A stretch of 64,000 nt of DNA from Pseudorasbora parva (lineage: Eukaryota; Chordata; Actinopteri; Cypriniformes; Gobionidae). The position numbers were made by a program, and so were the translations under genes. Within the stretch, counting starts at the first letter, position 1. Every line of letters starts with the position of its first letter. Under the pieces are notes generated by a model. It was not told the origin of the DNA. It did no database searches and worked only from the letters and a program-made list of their open reading frames with translations. Shown one piece after another: positions 1 to 12,298 of the stretch. The stretch is from positions 47,562,153-47,626,152 of the forward strand of contig NC_090175.1 of assembly GCF_024679245.1 (NCBI RefSeq), read 5' to 3'.

Positions 1-599
1 GAATATGGGTGGGAGAAGGAGCGAGAGAAAGATCACAAACGAGATTTCTTTAATATCTCAGTTCTTTCTCCTGTGCATTAATGAGAGCAAACTTTTGCTT
101 AAAGCAGAGTTAAATTTTTCACACTACTTTGTTGCCTGAAACCACATTTGCAGGTTGTGTAAGATTTAGTTAGTCGCAAGGCAAAATCTGTTGTCTTGGA
201 TCACATAATTGGCTGATAAATTGCCTTTGCGATGAATCTTATCTGGCAATGTCACAGATTTCGGTTCGCATTCCTCCTATGACACCCGTCTAATGAATAA
301 CCAATTGAGTGCAGAAATTGACCGTGTGTGTGTGTAATCACAAACACCATGTGCACATTTTGTGTGCATTTTGTATACCTGAATGACCTCATACATTTGA
401 CAAAAATGTGCAGTTACAAACTCGTGGGAATAATGTCTCCCAATGCAGAAAACCCATTTTCAGTGTTAACCAGTTAATCAGAAGGGATCACATGTTTTAT
501 TTTGACTAAACAGCTGCATTCTTTCTTTTTCAAAACCATTTTTGTAAACAGTATGCATGGTTTGTTGTCTTAAAGGAATACTCCCCCCCTCCACCACCC

Positions 600-630
<31 letters not shown>

Positions 631-779
631 ATTTCTGTCAACGCATATTTACCTTTGTGTGATTTTAAACTTATATGATTTTCTAGACCATACAGGGGGC
701 GTTTATACTAGTCATCTTATTTTTAAGTCAGTTACATAAAAAGGTTGATTGGTCTAATTTAAATCCAAATGATTAGCCT
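1..779. other. Intronic sequence, no gene seen
   Basis: AT-rich sequence upstream of the first recognised exon. It holds a short CA repeat (about 604-630) and one copy of a roughly 38-bp segment near 273 that recurs near 2226. I see no exon, RNA gene or transposon end I can defend. Confidence 0.5.
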
Positions 780-1266
780 TCAAGGTCCCGTTCTTCGCGA
801 TTCCATCTTTCAAACTTTAGTTAGTGTGTAATGTTGCTGTTAGAGCATAAATAATATCTGTAAAATTATAAAGCTCAAAGTTCAATGCCAAGCGAGATAT
901 TTTATTTAACAGAAGTTCCCTTTCGAAGCCTACAGCAAACGGCCGGTTTGGACTACAGCCCTGAATGACGTCACTAGAACCGTTTGTTGACTAACCCTCC
1001 ATCCACAAGTGCGCTCAAGCTGCTGTCCAATCACAGCGTGGGAAGCGCTGGCCCAATCAGAACTCGTTATGTGTTTCTGAAGGAGGGACTTCATAGAACA
1101 AGGAAATCATCAGGCCGTTTTTAGGACAGAGGAAACTGCGCTGTACAGATAAGTAAATTGTGTGAAAAATACTGTTTTTTTTACACGCGAAACATGAACT
1201 CATGTTATATTGCACACTGTAAACATAATCAAAGCTTCGAAAACACGCAAAGAATGGGACCTTTAA
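780..1266. mobile_element. TTAA-type MITE, about 487 bp
   Basis: The left end reads TTCAAGGTCCCGTTCTTCGC. The right end, reverse-complemented, begins TTAAAGGTCCCATTCTTTGC, so the termini are inverted repeats flanked by TTAA or a one-base variant. It has no transposase and is a non-autonomous element. The GC-richer middle (about 920-1140) with 'CCAATCA' motifs is part of the element, not a host promoter. Confidence 0.65.
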
Positions 1267-1300
1267 CTAATTACTATTTGGTCAGACTAGTTCTCAAGAG

Positions 1301-1730
1301 TCTTAAAGGGTTAGTTCACCCAAAAATGAAATTGATGTCATTAATGACTCACCCTAATGTCGTTCCACACCCATAAGACCTCTGTTCATCTTCAGAACAC
1401 AGTTTAAGATTTTTTATATTTTAGTCCCAGAGCATATGCAGTGTATGCACACTTTACTGTCCATGTCCAGAAAGCTAATAAAAACATCATCAAAGTAGTC
1501 CATATGTCACATTAGTTGGTTGATTAGAATCTCTTGAAGCATCCAAAATACATTTAGGTCCAAAAATAACGAAAACTACGACTTTATTCAGCATCAGTCT
1601 TCTCTTCCGCGTTTGTTTTCAAACCTCAAATAAAGATTCAAACGGTTATGAATCAGTGAATCGATCAATCAGTTTGGATCACGTGTTAAACTGCAAAACT
1701 GCTGAAATCACGTGACATTGGCGATGTATG
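1301..1730 (+). mobile_element. TTAAAGGGTTAGTTCACCC MITE, left end with interior
   Basis: This begins with the hallmark TTAAAGGGTTAGTTCACCC terminus. About 190 bp of it matches, in inverted orientation, the copy ending at 49113 ('ctgtccatgtccagaaag' here, 'ctttctggacatggacag' at 48941). No matching right terminus was found, so this copy appears truncated. Confidence 0.6.
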
Positions 1731-1899
1731 TCTTTTGAAAAAGCTTATTTTTTATTTCGGCAAAACGCAGTTGTTGTGTAAATGAACTACCAAAACGCTT
1801 AAATAGTTTACATTTTTTGTTGAAAATGGTATTGTGTAAATGGCCCCTCATTTAATTATAATATCCCTGCCTGACGTACTAAAAGATTTATAAAGGAAC

Positions 1900-2042
1900 C
1901 AGAATCGGAATCAGAATCATTCAGATGACTTCCTAATTACCGTCGTGACCTTGAGCAAGGCACCTGTGTTACTCCCAGGGACAAGACTGGAAAACTCACA
2001 TTGTGTCAAAGCATGTGTGCTAACCACTAGGCCATAGCTCAC
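1900..2042 (-). repeat. tRNA-derived SINE-like fragment
   Basis: Read on the minus strand it starts with a Pol III A-box-like run (TGGCCTAGTGGTTAGCA). It continues to the segment whose plus-strand form is 'accttgagcaaggcacc', typical of fish tRNA SINEs (V-SINE/DANA type). A degenerate B box lies between. It is probably an old, inactive copy. Confidence 0.45.
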
Positions 2043-2832
2043 TGTTAAGATATTTTTATACAAAACTAGTTTAAATATTCATGTAATGAGGTCGTGTGAC
2101 AACAATGTAGCACAGTTTGTTTAGTTTGGAATGCTTATTATTTTATAATGTGTACTGTGTCACTTGCTATTTCTTGCATTTTGGCAGTGCCAGGCATTTT
2201 GGGTCACATTCTCGCAGTGTGACTGCTCCTATGACACCCGTCTAATATGTAACCAATTAAAGCTCAGCGTTTGCTGAGGTTGTCGTGTGAGACAGAGAGC
2301 AATCGAGACGGAGAGCAGGAAAGCCATTACCTTAGCTCTTTACCCACCAGTGTGGCAGCATATTTTTTTAAATCAATTTCACAAAACTTTCATGCCCCCC
2401 AGACTATTTTGTATGTTCTGTATCTGATATGTCATGAAGAACATAGCTTCTGCCTATTTGAACAAAATGCTGAGAAAATCACTCAGATTCAGAAGATCAG
2501 ATTCAGAAACATGATCAATAAATAGATGGCGTAAGTCACACCCATCAGCACCTCTAAATCTCGCACAGTCCCTTCTGTAATGTTAGGCTGTTTATATACT
2601 GTTGAATATTTGATGATCGCATTAGCTTGGCTTCTGTCGCTTGTTTATGCTTCTTTGCTTGTTTTTGGATCTGGAGATTCTGTTCGATTTCAGAAGATGC
2701 ATAATAGCATCCCCTACCGTATAACAGTGAAAACATGGATTGCTGGATATTCTGGCAGTGGTGGGAAAATGTTACTTGTTAATACTATTTTGAAAAGGCC
2801 TACACTACAGTATGATGTATGATTCTGAAGAA

Positions 2833-2846
2833 TCTCTCTCTCTCTC

Positions 2847-2899
<53 letters not shown>
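2833..2899. repeat. (TC)n microsatellite
   Basis: About 67 bp of CT/TC dinucleotides with one interruption, followed by TATC-type repeats to about 2926. The open frame of Ser-Leu repeats over it is an artefact of the repeat. Confidence 0.95.
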
Positions 2900-2903
<4 letters not shown>

Positions 2904-2935
2904 GTATCTATCTATCTCTATCTCTGTATACACAC

Positions 2936-4700
2936 CAGGGGCGAGGCTACATAAGGGCCAGGGTGGCACTGGCCCACTCAGATTGACGGCTGGCCCACCC
3001 AATCAGAACAGACAAAAAAAAAAAAAATTGTGATAGCAGAAAATAATATGCCTATGTGACAACACAAATCACTTAAACACGTACAAAAAGTTTCATTAAA
3101 AAATAGGGCTGTCAAATATGCTAATAACGCGTTAACGCAAATTCATTTTAACAGCACTAAATTTATTAACGCAGCGCGCATTTTCTGTTTGATCCGTGGC
3201 ATAGCCCGTAGTTGGAAAAAGTGAGAGCAGTCAGACGCAGCAGCAAACATTAATAGGGAAAGAAAAGGGTTGACAGTAATATTCTAAACCAAAAGTGCAG
3301 TTATTGCCTACATAAGCTACCACATAGCCTAAGCTACCACATTTTTTGTTTAACTTTTATTAGACTTCAGAAAGAAAAGTGCGTTTTTTTCACTGAGCAC
3401 ATTCTCTGCAGTCTGAGCGCGATGCACTGCAGCTCACTCTCGCTCATGTCTGAGGTAAATCATTAACACCATCACCGCTTACAGTACACCTGTTTTATTG
3501 AACTAAATACATTACAATCGGCTAAAACGAATGCACAGGTTACTTCCCTGAACAAGCGCGCTCCCGAGTCCATGTTCTTCACACTGTCCACGTAAATCGC
3601 GGCCCAGTTCGGCGTGCACACGCAAAATACCGGCAGTTCAATAGGGAGCGCGCGTCTCTTAAAGGGGCCGCACTATATTCCTACTCGTGGAGTATGGACC
3701 TCCTCAAGGTATGGTGTGGATCTGGTGCGCTCACTGGTACACATTACCAATTTTTCATACGAACTGTGCCCTGCTCTGAATTAAACTGCCAGTGTAAAGA
3801 CTCCCTTTATATTCTTAAAATGAGAAAAATCACTGCTTACTCTTAATTTTTAAGTTTAGGCTTAAGAGACATGAACAATTTCTTAAATAAACATCTATGA
3901 CCTTTGATACGTCTAATCTTCATGCTGTATTGATTATTATTGAATAAGTATGGTTTCACTAATAATAAATGTACATTTGCATAAAGCATGCATAGCATAC
4001 TCATGTTGATTAGAGTATTAAAAACTTAATTTTAGATTTACAATTGCTAAAAATGTGCGATTAAATTGCGATTAATCACGAGTTAACTCATGACAATCAT
4101 GCGATTAATAGCGATTAAATATTTTAATCGATTGACAGCCCTATTAAAAAATAATTACTGTAGAGCGAAAACATTTTCATATAGCTGACTTATTGCAGCA
4201 GCCAATCAATAAGCTTAGTAGTAATGTTTAGCCAATCGCGTATTGTTGAGGGGATGGGAAGATAAGTTTACGTCTGCTAGTGAAATAAACTTTTAACACG
4301 GGCCACGGTGCATAACACGAGACGAAATTCTCACAGGTTAAGCTGCAAATACATGTTTGATAACAGTTATACTGAGTTGCATTAGTTGACAAGAACTTGG
4401 TTATTCCATTTTAAAATGAACCCAATTACTGAACACTGATGTCTTGTTAGTGGTCATATAGCAGCACAATATCTATATTTGTCTTCCTTGCAATAGGCTT
4501 TGTAGCTGCTTGTTATAAATTAATTTTGCATATATGAATTATATGAATTTGTTGTCAAAAAATAAATCATATATAGCTTATATTTACTGTCAAGTGATTT
4601 TGTCCCATATTGTTTAATTTGTGTAATTTGAGAGTAGTCATTGAGGTCCACCCTATTCCACCAAGGTCCACTCAGTTAAAAATTTCTGGCCTCGCCACTG
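2936..4700. mobile_element. hAT-type element carrying a nested hAT
   Basis: The termini CAGGGGCGAGG and CCTCGCCACTG are imperfect inverted repeats. They are flanked by a perfect 8-bp target-site duplication ATACACAC (2928-2935 and 4701-4708), the hAT signature. The element is non-autonomous as seen. Position 3104-4143 is a second, younger hAT inserted inside it. Confidence 0.85.
3104..4143. mobile_element. hAT-type MITE, TAGGGCTGTCAA termini
   Basis: The ends TAGGGCTGTCAA and TTGACAGCCCTA are perfect inverted repeats. They are flanked by an identical 8-bp duplication TTAAAAAA (3096-3103, 4144-4151). The 1040-bp interior shows no transposase. Subterminal copies of GCGATTAAT-type motifs near the right end resemble transposase-binding repeats. 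Confidence 0.9.
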
Positions 4701-4829
4701 ATACACACTGTTCAGCAAGTATGCATTCAACTGCATTCATACTTCAAATACAATGCAGGGTTTTTTCTTCTTTTTTTCTCTCCATCAAACAAATCATGAA
4801 AGAAATGTATCAAGGTTTCCACAGATAAA

Positions 4830-5100
4830 GCACAACTTTTTTCAACATTGATAATAATACGAAATATTTCTTGAGTCCCAAATCTGCATATTAGAATGAT
4901 ATCTGAAGGATCATGATGATGGAGTAATAATGTTGAAAATTCATCTTTGATCACAGAAATAAATTACATTTTAAAATATATTGAAATAGAAAATAGTTAT
5001 TTGAAATTGTAATAATTATTCACAATATTATAGTTTTTACTCAATTTTTGATTGCAAACGCAGCTTTGGTGAGCCTAAGAGACATATGACATTTAAAAAC
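4830..5100 (-). repeat. Dispersed fish repeat fragment ('cttatgctcacc' family)
   Basis: It contains 'tttcaacattgataataat', 'gcatattagaatgat' and 'tctgaaggatcatg', a string that recurs in this window near 29500 and 40580 and, in reverse, near 14150. An old non-autonomous repeat in several copies. Confidence 0.6.
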
Positions 5101-5177
5101 CTTTACACTGATGTCACAGGGTGTTTTGGTGTAGGTTCATGTTTCATGTTTTTGAGGTTATCATGTTCACAGTCATG

Positions 5178-5926
5178 GGGTGCTTCCCAAATTTGATTTG
5201 TGCATCCTCGTTTGCTTTCCTAGCTTCCTAGCTTCCCCACGCCTTAGCTCCAGCCCTTCAGGATGCGAGGGAAGAACGCGAGGAAAAGACGCAAGGACAG
5301 AGGAACTGAATCAAGTGAAATGAAATATCCTCGCTCCCTTTAACGTCACTTCAAAGCGGCGTCAGTTAATTTATGACCGCCCTGCTGGATTTAGTCGGGA
5401 TTCTTGAACATTAGAGATAACTATTTATATTGTGAGCTTTAGCCTACACAAAATACCACATTTGTCCATATTTGATTTAATATTACCAGTTATTATTAAC
5501 AACGAATTCCAGTTATTATCGGCTTTTTATTCGCTGTATAGTATTAGTTTCTATTTGTTCCTCTATTTGTTTCGTTCATTTTCTTGTCCTTTGATATAAT
5601 TCTGCAACTGTCAGGTGTTGTTATTTGACAAACATTTGTGTCTTGTACATATAAACATAACAATAATAATGAATAAACTGGGGCACGATATGAAAGGGGA
5701 GGAGAATTAATGCTTACATCAGGTTTAGTCGATAAAACACTTCCGCAAAGTATACTCCAGTGTATCCTCGTTAATGACATCTCAGGAAGCTCCTCACTCC
5801 TTGATCCTCACCTCCTCGCAGTGCAATTAGAGAATTGAGATCTCCTACAAGATGGCTGAGCTCCATCGGTTTCCAGGTCATAGGATGGAGGAGCGAGGAA
5901 ACGAGGAGGGATATTGAGAAGCAACC
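5178..5926. mobile_element. Non-autonomous DNA element, GGGTGCTTCCC ends
   Basis: The left end GGGTGCTTCCCAAAT and the right end, reverse-complemented GGTTGCTTCTCAATAT, form imperfect inverted repeats. Subterminal 'gaggaaacgagga' and its complement support one element of about 750 bp. No transposase is seen. Confidence 0.55.
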
Positions 5927-5934
5927 ATCTTTTG

Positions 5935-6955
5935 TCATGCACTTCCTGGTTTGTCATGTGATCCTGCCATGTGCTCCCTTGTCTTGTGTTCTGTCATGTC
6001 ATTGGTTCATTGTTTGATCATTGTTCACAGGTGTCCCTTGTCCAGTCATTCGTCTGTGTATTTAACCCCTCATGTTTGCCATGTGTCTTTGGCTGCATTT
6101 ACACTGCAGGTCTTGATGCACAATTCCGATTTTTTTTGACGACCCGCTTACATCATCTTTTCAAAAGCGACCAGTATCCGATATTTGCATTTACACTGTA
6201 CACTGGCAAAACAGCCCAAGACGTTCTTAACCGGTGAAAGGAAGTAAAACAGCACGATATGTGACGGAAGCAGACAAAATGATTGTAGGCTACAATGTTT
6301 TGCTGTCTGCACTTTTCCACACATCTTTAAAGGTCACCAAAACATTTCTCTCTTAAGGCGGAGAAAAAGAGGAGAGCCCTTGATGGGGTTGCCAGGTTTT
6401 CACAACAAAACCCATCCAATTGCATCTCATAACTGTATTAAAGTAGCCCAATTCTGCATGAACACTGCGGACTTGGCAACACTGGTCCTTGATCGCAGTT
6501 TGTGTCCACCTGAGTTGACGTCATTCGCCTCCGTCCTTTTCTCAGTGATGTACGACTCACATTTACCGGGGATTATCCGATTTCACCGCTTACATGGCAG
6601 ACGCAAATGCACGCATCCGAATCATATCGGATTTATTACCACTTATGAGTGAGGCCTGAATCCGATCTGAGGATATCGGAAAATTCATCAGTTTTTTTAA
6701 TGCTTACACGTTCACATGTCATATCCGATCTGTGCCACATGAGAGGAAAAAATCGGAATTGGGTCAACTGAACCATGCAGTGTAAATGGGGCCTAAGTCT
6801 GTCAATGTGTCCCACTGTTGGTGAGTTTATGTTAAAGCTGAGTCTTTTGGTTGTTTTTGCAAAGCCAAGTCTGTTTCATGTTTTGAGTTAAGTTAATAAA
6901 GAATGCACTTGGGTTCATCAACCTCGCCTTCGGTGGATGAGTGTGACACCTCAAC
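5935..6955 (+). mobile_element. Solo-LTR-like remnant interrupted by a MITE
   Basis: It starts TGTCATGCAC and ends near GTGTGACA (TG...CA). There is a TATTTAA box-like motif near 6059 and an AATAAAG polyadenylation signal near 6896, the layout of a retrotransposon LTR. A 0.7-kb MITE (6089-6795) splits it. I found no clear target-site duplication, so this is tentative. No coding part of a retroelement is present. Confidence 0.4.
6089..6795. mobile_element. MITE with GGC..CATTTACACTGCA inverted ends
   Basis: The left end 'ggctgcatttacactgcag' and the reverse complement of the right end, 'ggccccatttacactgcat', match. The inverted match extends inward ('aattccgatttttt'). About 700 bp, no coding capacity, sitting inside the LTR-like remnant. 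Confidence 0.7.
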
Positions 6956-7780
6956 CTGAACAAACATCAGGGAGCACAATATGAACTCAAAAATATTGTC
7001 TCTTTTTATTGACAAAAGTCTTTATGACAAATTGCAGGACAAATATTCATGGTATTTGAGATGCATAAACTTTCAAATAAATTCAATATATTTACATTTG
7101 ATAAGTCTTGAAACTCATTTCTCTGTAATACTGATCAAAATGCATTTCCTTGTTTACCTATTAGTGTTTACTCTTATTTATTTGTACATTCTGCTGCTTA
7201 TTTTGTTGGTCAAAGTAAAATCAGGAAGCTTATAATCGTGGCGCAGGTCAAGTGTCAGCAAATTCATTACATGTCGCAGGTGACGGAGGGACCAAGAGCT
7301 GTTGAGTTGATGTTGTTTTGGACTTAAAGTGTGAGGATATATAATCTATTTCAGTGAGAGGAATGCTTTTTTCTGATTTCTTTTTTCTTTCTTTCTTTGC
7401 TCTCGGTGACCTGATGAGCAGTAAACAAGAGGAATCGTGGTTCCCTTGGTAAGGCACTCTAATGACTCTTAAAGCTCTCTTTCACTCTCGTTCACATCTC
7501 CTCTTCTCCTTGCTCTGATCACATCAGATGAGCATCTGCTTTGAGATTTTGAATTATGAAGTGAACATTTGTCCTCTTGGCATTTCCCTTTCTGATTGCC
7601 CAGAAGATGAGGCTTGGGCTTATGTTGGGAATCATTCTGAGGAGGGGGTCATAGCAACCCCCTCCACGGTCTTAGTTTTAGGAGATAGAATGTGAGAGTG
7701 TCTCACTAAAAGTCTCGCTCTTTGTGAACAGTGGGCATAAGCCGCGGGATTATAGTAAACATTTGTGATTAATAAATAAA
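6956..7780. other. Intronic sequence, nothing recognised
   Basis: AT-rich to about 7230, then of mixed composition with a T-rich stretch near 7370-7400. I see no coding signal, RNA gene or element ends. Confidence 0.4.
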
Positions 7781-7781
7781 T

Positions 7782-7870
7782 GTAGGGCTGCAACAGTGGA
7801 TCCATAAAATTAATAATAATTGCTAATGCGAATATTGTCGATTAATCGTGTCTGCGTGCTTTGCATGAAA
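7782..7870 (+). mobile_element. hAT-like terminus fragment
   Basis: It begins TAGGGCTGCAACAGTGGATC and continues with an AATCG-rich subterminal segment. The start resembles the end of the complete hAT element at 32358-33891. No partner terminus was found. Confidence 0.35.
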
Positions 7871-9289
7871 ATCATTCGTCAGTCACAATTTTACAGTAAT
7901 AAATCCTTTTCCATTAACTTCATAGATTACAAACATACACACGAACTATACATGAACTTAATTTGAATGTAATGCAGTATTAAATCATGGAACACTTAAT
8001 ATTAATGCAGTTCATGTCTAATAAAGAAGATCATTTCAAAGCATTTATTTAATGTCATTTTCTGTGACCTAATGTAAAGTGAGAACAATTTACATTTAAT
8101 AAGTTGTTAACGAAGCTTTATTTATTTATTATTTGTTTTTTGTTTTTTACAATATGAGCTAAACAAACAATCATTTTATGGTTTTTATACATTAACAATG
8201 TAGAGAATGCAGTGTTACCAGTATATTTGCAATTTGCAGTATGCATGTATTTAATTCCGAGCATAGCTATAGTTTATTTTTTATGTATACTGGATCTCTT
8301 TTTCTAACCCTGTTACTTTGTATTCTGTGCATTGCATATGCATGCATATTAGTACTACAAAAAAACACGTATAAATAATTATGGCCTGATCATTTGAAAA
8401 GATTCTGCGGGACTTAAAAGCACGCCTGCAAAATAAGAAATCCTAAATCTTAACCTACATGCACACACACAGCATGATATATAGTTTCACATGGGTTAAT
8501 ATGTGCATCGACCAATCAAGAGAAAAATAATTTACTGGCTTCCCCTTTCCTGTCTGCTCTTACCCATGCTGTCTTCCTCTGTGTGTGTGTGTAATCTCTC
8601 TTGTACTGTGTGTTTAGATGGATTTGTTAGAGGCTTAAGATAATGGATTCTCCTCAGAGACAAATTTAATATCTCCACATGTCGTAATCTCACTCAGCAC
8701 TCGTGTAGACACTGGATTAAGATTATTACATCCGATCTCTGGGAATGACCCCTATCCTCGTGCGTGGACTCTTGCGTGTCCCTGTAGCCATGTTCTACAT
8801 TGTTTTACAACCATCTCGATATGCTCAAGGCGGCTAATCTCTGCGCCTGATGAAAACCAACCCGTGGAAGACAACACCGTGTCAACACCATGTCAAACAC
8901 CATTCTGACTCGAGTGCATGAGGCTGTATAAGCGACTGACAGCAACGTTACCTCAGATGCACAAAACTGTCTTTTCCCCTTAGTGCAAATCTTCCTTTTC
9001 ATTTGCAGCGCTCTTCAGGCTACTGTACTTCTGAGCTCACTTTGAAAAATAACACGCAGCTATAATCAGCACTTCCCCAAGCACAATATGAGAATAGATA
9101 GACTCGCAGAATTATTCTGTCAGCAGTGGTGAGGGACGTGAGCTGGAGTGTGATTCTTTATTTCAGCTGGATCATATTTAATGTATTTATGGTAATTGTT
9201 TGCCATCCAGCATGATATTGCACGTCACACATTGTGATTTAGAAAGGTTGTTTGTCGGTTCTGGAAAAATGTTGAATTCATCAACACAT
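7871..9289. other. Intronic sequence, nothing recognised
   Basis: AT-rich to about 8400. The remainder is of ordinary composition with short CA/TG runs (8461-8470, 8580-8592). No exon-like segment with splice signals was found. Confidence 0.4.
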
Positions 9290-9320
<31 letters not shown>

Positions 9321-9349
9321 TTTGACAATATGTACATAAATACATAATA

Positions 9350-9418
<69 letters not shown>

Positions 9419-9800
9419 ATATAAAAAATCTACTAAATAAATGTTATATTAGCTTATTAAATTCAACTTATTAAATTATATTTAATGAATTAACTTTTTT
9501 TTTTTTTAATCCACATTTATATAAATACATACTATTTTAATAAATAAATAAAATATGAACTAAATAAACAATTAAATAATATTAACAAATTAACATTTTA
9601 TTTCTTTATTTTACCACAGTTATATAAAAACTTTTTAATAAATAAATAACATTTTAAATAAATAATAATTTAAATAAATACTTTACTGCTTTTTTATTTA
9701 TTTATATTTATTTGACCACATTTGTATGAATACATATATTTTTCATAAATAAATAATACATGAACTATTTATTTAAATTATTATTTATATATTGCAGACA
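9290..9800. repeat. AT-rich simple repeats: (TTTA)n, (ATT)n
   Basis: TTTA tetramers at about 9290-9322 and an ATT trinucleotide tract at about 9349-9415. These are followed by AAT/ATAAATA-rich low-complexity DNA to about 9790 and a short GACA/GATA run. Confidence 0.9.
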
Positions 9801-10439
9801 GACAGACAGATAGATACATCAGTAATACAAATTTGGAAACACCATATGCATCTTAGTTTTGCTTTGTGTATTTGACTGGACATACATTTTAAATGTGCCA
9901 GTCTATGCAAATCAGGTTTCATGCCAAATAATAAGATCCAAACCTGAGGTGCCATAGTTTAACACATACTGACTCACATTTACATACACAACTGCGATTC
10001 TGTAACAACACTTAGCTTTTAGACTTTTCAGAAATAGCAATCTTATATATATCTTGTTCGTCTTCTTATTGACTTTCCCTGTCCAGTTCCATTTGCTCGC
10101 TCCAAACTTCTGTATTTCATTTTCACTCGCAGATTTCTGCTAGGGTTTTTTTGTGTGTGTGTGGTTGTTTTGTCATATTTTTGAATGATGAGATACAGTG
10201 AGATGAATGCATAAATTACATACATTTCTACTGAGATTACAAAAGTTAGAGCATCTATCACTGCTGTGTTTGGAGGATGTGAGAATGCATTACACCTTTC
10301 CAGTCACTGATCAAAGATCAGATCAAAGCGCGTGTGTGTATGTGTGTGTGCGTGTGTGTTTGCATCTATGTGCCAGTTTATCTATCATGGTAGGCTGATT
10401 TTCATCTGAGGTGCGTGTTCTCATCATTCCCGTTGAGTC
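9801..10439. other. Intronic sequence, nothing recognised
   Basis: Ordinary intronic DNA with imperfect TG repeats near 10151-10162 and 10330-10360. Open frames here are short and lack supporting motifs. Confidence 0.4.
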
Positions 10440-10864
10440 TTAAAGGAACCATTTGCATAAAAGGAAAATTCTGTCATTATTCACCCATCTTTTATTTCTT
10501 CACATTTGAAGATCCAATTACAATGAATGGAGAATGGAATTTTCAAACATTAAAAAAAGATTCAAAAGTACCATAAAAGTATCATAAACTGTATGACTCA
10601 TACACTATTCCAATTCTTATGAAGCCATGCCATAGCAAGTGAGAAACAGCCCTACTGCAATTTCATAGATAATCTTCTCTATTTAGACGATGTGGCTAAA
10701 TCCCTGAGTCACTCAAGAAGTGATTCATACATGAATCCAGGTTCTCTGAACTGGATAGATTGATTCATTGAAAAGATCTTAGAACAATTTGCTTATGAAT
10801 CAAACATTATCTTATGACTGTAAAGAATAACTCTTTTATGGTAATTTTAAAAGTATCATAAAAC

Positions 10865-12298
10865 TACAGTGTTTCCAGAAAGTATTCAGAGTTTCACTTT
10901 TTCCACATTTTGTTACAGCCTTATTCCAGAATGGATTCAATTCATTATTCTCCTCAAAATTCTACTAACAATACCTCATAATGGAAGCGTGAAAGATATT
11001 TGTTTGAAAACGCTGCAAATGTATAAAAAATTGTAACGTTTAAAATTGCATGTACGTAAGAATTCACAGCCTTTGCCATGACACTCAAGATTGAGCTCGG
11101 GTGCATCCTGTTTACACTGATCATTCTTGAGATGTTTCTACAACTTGGCTGGAGTCCACCTGTGGTAAATACGGTAAATTGGACATGATTTGGAAAGGCA
11201 CACACCTGTCTATACAAGGCACAAACTAAGCCATGAAGTCCAAGGAATTGTCTGTAGACCTCCAAGACAGGATTGTATTGAGGCACAGATCTGGGGAAGT
11301 GTACAGAATTAAAGGTCCCAGTGAGCACTGTGACCTCCATCATCCGTAAATAGAAGAAGTTTGGAAACACCAGGACTCTTCCTAGAGCCGATCAGCCAAT
11401 TCACCAATCAGGCCTGTATGGTTGAGTGGCCAAACGGCACATGATAGCCTCTCTATTATTGCCAAAAGTACTCTGAAGGACTCGCAAACAATGAGAAACT
11501 AAATGATCTAGTCTGATTAAAGTCTTTAGTCTATTTGGCATGAATGGCAAGCGTCATGTCTGGAGCAAACCAGGCACCGCTCATCACCTGGCCAACACCA
11601 TCCATACAGTGAAGCATGGTGGTGGCAGCATCATGCTGTGGGGATGTTTTTCAGCTGCAGGAACTGGAAGACTAGTTAGGATCAAGGGAAATATGAATGC
11701 TCAATGTACAGAAACATCCTTGATGAAAACCTTCTCCAGGGTACTCTGGACCTCAGACTGGGGCGAAGGTTCATCTTCCAACAGGACAATGACCCTAAGC
11801 ACACAGCCAAGATAACAAAGGAATGGCTACGGGGCAACTCTGTGAATGTCCTTGAGTGGCCCTGCCAGAGCCCAGACTTGAACCCGATTGAACATATCTG
11901 GAGAGATGTGAAAATGGCTGTGCACCGACACTCCCCATCCAACCTGATGGAGCTTGAAAGGTCCTGGAAGAGAGACAGGCCTTGAGAGTGATCCTCGAGA
12001 GGAGAAACTGCACAAAAAATAAACTGCCAAGCTTCAAGCATCATACTCAAAAAGAGTCAAGGCTGTTATTGGTGCCACATTCAACAAAGTATTGAGCAAA
12101 GGCTGTGAATACTTATTTGTACATGGGATTTTTATATATAAATAAATTGCAAAGATTTCAAACAAACTTCTTTCACTTTGATATAATGTTTTTTTATAAT
12201 TTTGAGGAAAATAATGAATTGAATCAATTTTGAAATAAGGCTGTAACATAACAAAATGTGGGAGTCAAACGCTGTGAATACTTTCCCGATGCACTGTA
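10865..12298 (+). mobile_element. Tc1/mariner element with decayed transposase
   Basis: The inverted ends TACAGTG...GAAAGTATTCA pair with the right end reading TGAATACTTTC...CACTGTA, with TA at both insertion flanks. The interior encodes a recognisable Tc1 DDE transposase on the plus strand from an ATG at 11233. The reading is broken in at least two frames. A stop lies just before and another just after the first catalytic Asp (about 11505-11520). The second Asp (motif FQQDNDPKH, about 11780) and the Glu-containing motif (SPDLNPIEH, about 11880) survive. It cannot encode an active enzyme. Confidence 0.92.
11540..11985 (+). pseudogene. Tc1 transposase catalytic-domain fragment
   Basis: Two overlapping frames together give the catalytic half of a Tc1-type transposase. 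The first (11540-11815) holds [16 protein letters not shown]; the second (11704-11985) holds [16 protein letters not shown] and CQSPDLNPIEHIW. The frame change near 11700-11760 marks an indel. Family knowledge: these enzymes cut and paste DNA at TA sites. This copy is dead. Confidence 0.9.

Noticed and set aside
11540..11985. Functional Tc1 transposase gene
   Set aside because: Frame changes and stops flank the first catalytic residue, so only a fossil remains.
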